Source: Legionella taurinensis
GTDB taxonomy: Bacteria; Pseudomonadota; Gammaproteobacteria; Legionellales; Legionellaceae
DNA length: 64,000 nt
Direction: 5' to 3'
NCBI RefSeq assembly: GCF_900452865.1
Contig: NZ_UGOZ01000001.1
Coordinates: 1,054,001-1,118,000, forward strand
The number at the start of each line of letters is the position of its first letter. Positions within the stretch are counted from its first letter, which is position 1. Positions 59,485-64,000 of the stretch are shown piece by piece. The position numbers and the translations under genes are program-made. Below the pieces are notes generated by a model. The model saw only the letters and a program-made list of their open reading frames with translations. It did not search any database and was not told where the DNA came from.

Positions 59485-61290
59485 TTGAGCGACTTAACTC
59501 GAATCCGCAATTTCTCCATTATTGCCCATATTGACCATGGTAAATCCACATTGGCTGATCGCTTTATTCAACTCTGCGGCGGCTTAAGCGACCGGGAAAT
59601 GGCGGATCAGGTGCTTGATTCCATGGACATTGAAAGGGAGCGGGGGATTACCATCAAGGCGCAAAGCGTCTCCTTAAACTACAAGGCCCGTGATGGCAAA
59701 ACCTACCTCCTGAATTTTATTGATACCCCAGGACATGTGGATTTCAGCTATGAAGTGTCCCGATCGCTGGCTGCCTGCGAAGGGGCCATTCTGGTTGTCG
59801 ATGCTGCGCAGGGTGTGGAAGCTCAGACCGTGGCGGTCTGCTACACGGCCATTGATCAGGAACTCGAAGTCCTGCCCGTGTTGAACAAGATTGATTTGCC
59901 ACAGGCTGAACCCGAGCGGGTTATCGCTGAAATTGAAGACATCATTGGTCTTGGAGCACACGATGCCATTCGCGCCAGCGCGAAAAGCGGGCTGGGTGTG
60001 GAGGATGTGCTTGAAGCCCTGGTGGCGCGTATTCCGCCGCCTGAGGGCGAGATCGAAGCGCCCCTGCAGGCCTTGATCATCGATTCCTGGTTTGACAGTT
60101 ATCTGGGGGTGGTGTCGCTGGTGCGTATCGTGAACGGGGCCATGCGCAAAGGCGACAAGATGAAAGTCATGTCCACCGGCCGGACTTATGAAATCGATCA
60201 GGTCGGTATCTTTACCCCCAAGCGCACCCGCCAGGAGACGTTGCAGGCTGGCGAAGTGGGTTATGTGGTGGCCGGTATTAAAGAAATCCAGGGCGCGCCA
60301 GTGGGCGATACCTTAACCCTTGAAAAAAATCCAGCCGCAGCACCTTTGCCCGGGTTTCAACGCGTCAAGCCCCAGGTTTATGCCGGCCTGTTTCCCATCA
60401 GTGCCGATGATTTCGAAGCCTTTCGCGAAGCCCTGGCTAAATTAAGCCTCAACGATGCCTCGCTGTTTTATGAACCCGAATCTTCAGAAGCCTTAGGATT
60501 CGGTTTTCGCTGCGGCTTTTTGGGCATGCTGCACATGGAAATCATCCAGGAGCGTCTGGAGAGGGAATACAATCTTGATTTGATTTCAACGGCACCCACC
60601 GTGGTGTATAAAGTCGTTACCACCAAGGGTGACACGGTGATGATCGATAATCCTTCCCAATTGCCGCCAACGCAGCAAATCAAACAAATGTTTGAACCGA
60701 TTGTCCGCGCCAATATTTTAGTGCCGCAGGATTATCTGGGGCAGATCATCACCCTTTGCGTCGAGCGTCGTGGCGTGCAGGTTAACATGATGTACAGCGG
60801 CCGTCAGGTGTCGGTAACTTATGATTTACCCATGAGTGAGGTGGTGTCTGATTTTTTTGACAAATTAAAATCCGTCAGCCGCGGTTACGCGTCGCTGGAT
60901 TATAATTTCCTGCGTTTTGATGAGGCGGACATGGTCAAAATGGATGTCCTTATCAATAGCGAGAAAGTGGACGCGCTGGCGGTGATTGTCCATCGTGATT
61001 CGGCCTATACCCGCGGCAAGGCGCTGGTTGATAAAATGCGCGAGCTCATTCCCCGTCAGATGTTTGATGTCGCTATTCAGGCGGCCCTCGGCAATCACAT
61101 CATTGCCCGCCAGACGGTGAAAGCCCTGCGTAAGAACGTAACGGCCAAATGTTACGGCGGCGACGTGAGCCGTAAGCGTAAACTGCTGGAGAAACAAAAG
61201 GCCGGTAAAAAGCGCATGAAACAGGTGGGCCATGTGGAAATTCCACAGGAAGCGTTCATGGCTGTGTTCCAGACCGACAGGAAAAAATAA
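59485..61290 (+). CDS. lepA: Elongation factor 4 (LepA)
   Basis: Ribosome-associated translational GTPase, 601 residues. G1 [15 protein letters not shown]2 [14 protein letters not shown]3 DTPGHVDF, G4 NKIDLP. LepA-specific C-terminal domain ends [20 protein letters not shown], then [15 protein letters not shown]. The family N-terminus M-S/T-D-L-x-R-I-R-N-F places the start at TTG 59485, with only a weak AGG site. No ATG fits, so a TTG start with low initiation is likely. Followed by lepB after 35 bases. The 273 bases upstream hold no gene or clear motif. Confidence 0.97.
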   Translation: MSDLTRIRNFSIIAHIDHGKSTLADRFIQLCGGLSDREMADQVLDSMDIERERGITIKAQSVSLNYKARDGKTYLLNFIDTPGHVDFSYEVSRSLAACEGAILVVDAAQGVEAQTVAVCYTAIDQELEVLPVLNKIDLPQAEPERVIAEIEDIIGLGAHDAIRASAKSGLGVEDVLEALVARIPPPEGEIEAPLQALIIDSWFDSYLGVVSLVRIVNGAMRKGDKMKVMSTGRTYEIDQVGIFTPKRTRQETLQAGEVGYVVAGIKEIQGAPVGDTLTLEKNPAAAPLPGFQRVKPQVYAGLFPISADDFEAFREALAKLSLNDASLFYEPESSEALGFGFRCGFLGMLHMEIIQERLEREYNLDLISTAPTVVYKVVTTKGDTVMIDNPSQLPPTQQIKQMFEPIVRANILVPQDYLGQIITLCVERRGVQVNMMYSGRQVSVTYDLPMSEVVSDFFDKLKSVSRGYASLDYNFLRFDEADMVKMDVLINSEKVDALAVIVHRDSAYTRGKALVDKMRELIPRQMFDVAIQAALGNHIIARQTVKALRKNVTAKCYGGDVSRKRKLLEKQKAGKKRMKQVGHVEIPQEAFMAVFQTDRKK

Positions 61291-61325
61291 GTGAAGGCTG
61301 CAGTTGATTCTATAGGATATCCAAC

Positions 61326-62081
61326 ATGAATTTTGCTTTATTATTAGTCGTTTTATCTGCCGTATCCGGGTTTATCTATTTATTGGATATCCTTTTTTGG
61401 GCAAAAAAACGGGAACCGGATGAACAACCCGGAAAAATCATTGAGTATGCCCGCTCCTTTTTTCCAGTCTTTTTCATCGTGCTGCTTTTGCGATCGTTTT
61501 TAGTCGAGCCCTTCCGTATCCCTTCCGGTTCTTTGGAACCCACGTTGCTGGTGGGTGATTTTCTGGCCGTGAATAAATTCGCCTACGGCCTGCGATTACC
61601 GGTCTGGGAAAAGAAAATTATCCCCATTGCCAACCCTAAAACCGGCGAAATCGCTGTCTTTCGCTGGCCACCCAATCCGGGCTATGATTACATAAAGCGG
61701 GTTATTGGTGTGCCGGGCGATAAAATCAGTTATCGTAATAAGGTCCTGTACATCAATGGTCAGGAGGCCAGGCAGACATTCATCGAATACACAACGGATG
61801 AGAGCTCCGGTAAGGCCGTGGCGCGCTACAGTGAGAATTTAAACGGTGTTGACCATGATATTTATGTTCGCCCTGATGTTCCGGCATCCGATTTTGAAAT
61901 TGAAGTACCGCCGGGTTATTATTTCATGATGGGCGATAACCGTGACGACAGTGCGGACAGCCGTTTCTGGGGATTTGTTGAAGACCAATACCTGCGCGGC
62001 AAGGCCTTTTTTGTGTGGATGAGCTGGAATGGTAAAACCGACAGCCTACGTTGGTCTAAGATAGGGCGATTTATTCATTAA
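61326..62081 (+). CDS. lepB: Signal peptidase I (LepB)
   Basis: Removes signal peptides in the periplasm, 251 residues. Two N-terminal membrane helices (residues 2-25 and 44-60), then the catalytic Ser69 in RIPSGSLEPTLLVGDF and Lys124 in YDYIKRVIGVPGD. Box E MMGDNRDDSADSRFWG is present. The residue after Ser69 is Leu where Met is usual. Essential for release of the exported proteins in this window, including those with Ala-X-Ala sites. Operon with lepA upstream and DUF4845-rnc downstream. Confidence 0.96.
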   Translation: MNFALLLVVLSAVSGFIYLLDILFWAKKREPDEQPGKIIEYARSFFPVFFIVLLLRSFLVEPFRIPSGSLEPTLLVGDFLAVNKFAYGLRLPVWEKKIIPIANPKTGEIAVFRWPPNPGYDYIKRVIGVPGDKISYRNKVLYINGQEARQTFIEYTTDESSGKAVARYSENLNGVDHDIYVRPDVPASDFEIEVPPGYYFMMGDNRDDSADSRFWGFVEDQYLRGKAFFVWMSWNGKTDSLRWSKIGRFIH

Positions 62082-62099
62082 TCAGGGAAGGAAATCAGG

Positions 62100-62489
62100 A
62101 TGCGTAACCAACAGGGACTCACGTTAATCGGTATGTTGTTCACGGTTATTGTCGTTTGTATCGCCGGTCTGGTCATTATGCGGGTCGTTCCGGTCTACAT
62201 TCAGCATTTCGAGGTTAAACGCTCCATCAGTGCTCTTGAGAACATTGAGGCTGCGGAGTTCAGCACTGACACGGCGGCCAATGCGATGGTTTTGCGCAAG
62301 CGTCTGGCGAACCAATTCACCATCAATGGCCTGGATGACATCAAACTGGATGAGGTCAACATTGTTCCCGACGGCCAGGGCAATTTTAACATTAACGTCA
62401 AGTACACGGTGGTCAGACCGTTGTTTTATAACATCAGCCTGATGTTTAATTTTGACGAGACCAAAGAGGTTAATATTGGTAAAAAGTGA
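62100..62489 (+). CDS. DUF4845 protein
   Basis: A 129-residue protein with an N-terminal pilin-like membrane segment (GLTLIGMLFTVIVVCIAGLV) and a short periplasmic beta domain (NFNINVKYTVVRPLFYNISL). DUF4845 genes usually lie between lepB and rnc, as here; the function is unknown. The 3' end overlaps the rnc start by 14 bases, so the two are co-translated. Confidence 0.88.
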   Translation: MRNQQGLTLIGMLFTVIVVCIAGLVIMRVVPVYIQHFEVKRSISALENIEAAEFSTDTAANAMVLRKRLANQFTINGLDDIKLDEVNIVPDGQGNFNINVKYTVVRPLFYNISLMFNFDETKEVNIGKK

Positions 62490-63159
62490 TTTACAGCGCC
62501 TTTGCCGGCGCCTGGGTTATGAATTTAAAGGCATCCATCACTTAAAGCGGGCCTTAACCCACTGCAGCATGGGCAGTGAAAACAATGAACGCTATGAGTT
62601 TCTTGGCGATTCCATTCTCAGTTTCATTATTGCCGATGCCCTGTTCCAATTATTTCCCGATTGCAGCGAAGGCAAGTTAAGCCGCCTTCGCGCCTTTCTG
62701 GTCAAAGGCGAAATGCTGGCTGAGATTGCCATGGAGCTTGAGCTTGGTGATTACCTTTATCTCGGGCAGGGCGAATTAAAAAGCGGCGGTTTCAGGAGGG
62801 CATCAACGTTGGCCGATGCCCTGGAGGCGTTAATCGCCGCGGTGTACCTCGATGGGGGTATTGACGCCAGCCGCCAGATGATTCACCACCTGTTTAAAAG
62901 TCGATTGCAGGACGAAAGCCTGCATGACAACTTAAAAGACGCAAAAACCTTATTGCAGGAGTACCTTCAAGCGCAAAAAATGCCGCTTCCGGAATACCTG
63001 CTTGAGAAAACGGAAGGGGAAGAGCATGATCAGGTCTTCTACATCACCTGCAAAGTGCAGGGAGTGATGGCGATGACCCAGGGCGTTGGCGCAAGCCGCC
63101 GGAAAGCCGAGCAGATTGCAGCCCGCTTATTGTTACAGCAGTTAAAAAACAAGCCCTGA
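62476..63159 (+). CDS. rnc: Ribonuclease III
   Basis: Double-strand-specific endoribonuclease for rRNA and mRNA processing, 227 residues. Signature NERYEFLGDSILSFIIADAL with the catalytic Glu/Asp, TLADALEALIAAVYLDGG, and a C-terminal dsRNA-binding domain (DAKTLLQEYLQAQKMPLPEY; ASRRKAEQIAARLLLQQL). I place the start at TTG 62476 (seven bases after AGAGG) because it gives the normal length; upstream TTG 62452 would add eight residues of DUF4845-overlapping sequence. era does not follow, as the next gene is convergent. Confidence 0.95.
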   Translation: MVKSDLQRLCRRLGYEFKGIHHLKRALTHCSMGSENNERYEFLGDSILSFIIADALFQLFPDCSEGKLSRLRAFLVKGEMLAEIAMELELGDYLYLGQGELKSGGFRRASTLADALEALIAAVYLDGGIDASRQMIHHLFKSRLQDESLHDNLKDAKTLLQEYLQAQKMPLPEYLLEKTEGEEHDQVFYITCKVQGVMAMTQGVGASRRKAEQIAARLLLQQLKNKP

Positions 63160-63169
63160 TTCAGGGCTT
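63151..63169. terminator. Hairpin covering both convergent stop codons
   Basis: AAGCCCTG-ATT-CAGGGCTT, a perfect eight-base stem. It contains the rnc stop codon (63157-63159) and overlaps the stop codon of the ABC-F gene (63168-63170). Confidence 0.65.
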
Positions 63170-64000
63170 AATCCTCCAGTGAACTGACAATGGCCAGCCA
63201 TTCCTCTTCGGCCAGAGCCAGTGCCTCCCGCTGTTGATGTTGGTCAGCCAGCAGTTTGTTTAATTTATTCTGTTGAGCAGCCTCATACAGGGAAACATCC
63301 GCCAGAGCCTCTTCAAGCGCGGCCAATTGAGTTTGACGACTCTCAATCACCTGCTCCAGCTTTTTCATGCGGTTTTGCAGGCTGCGCTTTTCCTTGTATT
63401 GGTTGGCATTGTTGGCAGACGAGGTCTCCTTTTGACTGTCTTTGGTCTGCAGCCACTGGTAATAATCGTCCAAATCCCCTTTGAAGCCCTGCACCTGTTG
63501 CTGATAAACCAGGTAAAAATCATCCACCGTCGTTTTTAACAGGTGGCGATCATGGGAAATCAAAATCAAGGCCCCTTCATAACTTTGCAGGGCAATCTCA
63601 ATGGCTGCGCGCATGCCCAAATCCAGGTGGTTGGTCGGCTCATCCAGCAGCAGCAGGTTGGGCTTTTGCCAGACCAGTTTGGCTAAAGCAAGCCGGGCTT
63701 TCTCACCGCCTGAGAAATGGGTGATGGGATTAACGGCCATGTCGCCGACAAAATTAAACCCGCCAAGGTAATCTCGTATGCTTTGTTCCCGTGCATCCGG
63801 CGACAAGGCCTGAATGGTCTGCAGGGGGCTGGCGTTATCGTCCAGTTCATCCAGCTGGTGCTGAGCATAGTAGCCAATTTTCAAATGCGGCGAGCGGTGA
63901 ATGTCGCCGGCCAACACAGGGAGGCCGCCGGTTAAGGTTTTAATGAAGGTTGATTTACCCTCGCCGTTCGGGCCGAGCAGGGCAATCCTGTCGCCTGGGT
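63168..64000 (-). CDS. ABC-F family ATPase (YheS-like), 5'-truncated by window edge
   Basis: Only the second nucleotide-binding domain and the C-terminal tail are present (about 277 codons). Walker A reads GPNGEGKST beyond 63900; signature HFSGGEKARLALAKLVWQ; Walker B NLLLLDEPTNHLD; then SHDRHLLKTTVDDFYLV. The C-terminal coiled-coil extension (RMKKLEQVIESRQTQLAALE ... VSLYEAAQQNKLN) is characteristic of YheS. ABC-F proteins act on the ribosome; there are no membrane domains. The true start lies outside the window. Confidence 0.92.
   Translation of the reverse strand, partial: PGDRIALLGPNGEGKSTFIKTLTGGLPVLAGDIHRSPHLKIGYYAQHQLDELDDNASPLQTIQALSPDAREQSIRDYLGGFNFVGDMAVNPITHFSGGEKARLALAKLVWQKPNLLLLDEPTNHLDLGMRAAIEIALQSYEGALILISHDRHLLKTTVDDFYLVYQQQVQGFKGDLDDYYQWLQTKDSQKETSSANNANQYKEKRSLQNRMKKLEQVIESRQTQLAALEEALADVSLYEAAQQNKLNKLLADQHQQREALALAEEEWLAIVSSLED

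Overview
The window looks like the chromosome of a Legionella-type gammaproteobacterium (Legionellaceae). The main evidence is a type II secretion pair (gspL/gspM) standing apart from the other gsp genes, and a complete flagellar export/motor block (fliM to motD) with no chemotaxis genes inside it. There is also a set of eukaryotic-like genes typical of Dot/Icm effectors: F-box proteins, a dual-specificity phosphatase, a protein kinase, leucine-rich repeats and a transglutaminase domain. Three genes of this kind carry tandem TTAA(T) elements with an 11-base period that resemble the Legionella PmrA box. Base composition is close to half GC by eye. Species was not determined.

Layout. 1-3.2 kb: the 3' part of gltX, then a phosphatase/F-box/ankyrin protein and a convergent probable effector with a PmrA-box-like promoter. 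3.3-9.7 kb: selO, an adenosine-deaminase-like enzyme, a GNAT acetyltransferase, a secreted beta-helix protein, a small membrane protein and two small secreted Cys-containing proteins. 9.8-18 kb: an F-box/choline-kinase fusion, dsbD, a predicted cysteine protease with an acidic tail, a secreted protein, a TIGR02444 protein, an orphan periplasmic solute-binding protein and a membrane-inserting acidic-tailed protein. 17.9-19.9 kb: an overlapping DprE2-like/DprE1-like oxidoreductase pair. 20.4-32.1 kb: one long collinear flagellar operon behind a near-perfect sigma-54 promoter (fliM N O P Q R, flhB, flhA, flhF, flhG, fliA, motC, motD, DUF2802). 32-36.7 kb: a coiled-coil protein, a large C-terminally anchored candidate effector, and a DMT transporter with an AraC regulator.

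36.8-39.4 kb: prfB with its programmed +1 frameshift, overlapping lysS. 39.5-44.9 kb: a secreted protein, ychJ, a GST-like protein, a small basic protein, a Rieske-domain remnant, and a tightly coupled four-gene membrane/SDR operon. 44.9-47.2 kb: a Ser/Thr kinase with a large insertion. 47.5-47.8 kb: tRNA-Ala(GGC) and two tandem tRNA-Glu(TTC) genes behind a sigma-70 promoter. 47.8-49.8 kb: a dGTPase-like gene and a SPOR-domain lipoprotein. 49.95-56.5 kb: one gene encoding a 2181-residue protein with leucine-rich repeats, a transglutaminase-type Cys-His-Asp triad and two P-loop ATPase modules; this is the most unusual object in the window. 56.5-64 kb: gspM, gspL, mltB, then lepA-lepB-DUF4845-rnc, and the start-truncated end of an ABC-F gene.

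Working picture. Housekeeping and motility genes (gltX, flagellum, prfB-lysS, lepA-lepB-rnc) form stable blocks. Between them sit at least seven candidate host-directed proteins, several aimed at ubiquitin or phosphorylation signalling. No gap longer than 300 bases lacks a gene. The largest are 47229-47490, which holds a PmrA-like box and the tRNA promoter, and 59212-59484, upstream of lepA, where I see nothing definite. All functions are inferred from sequence reading alone; no database search was possible.
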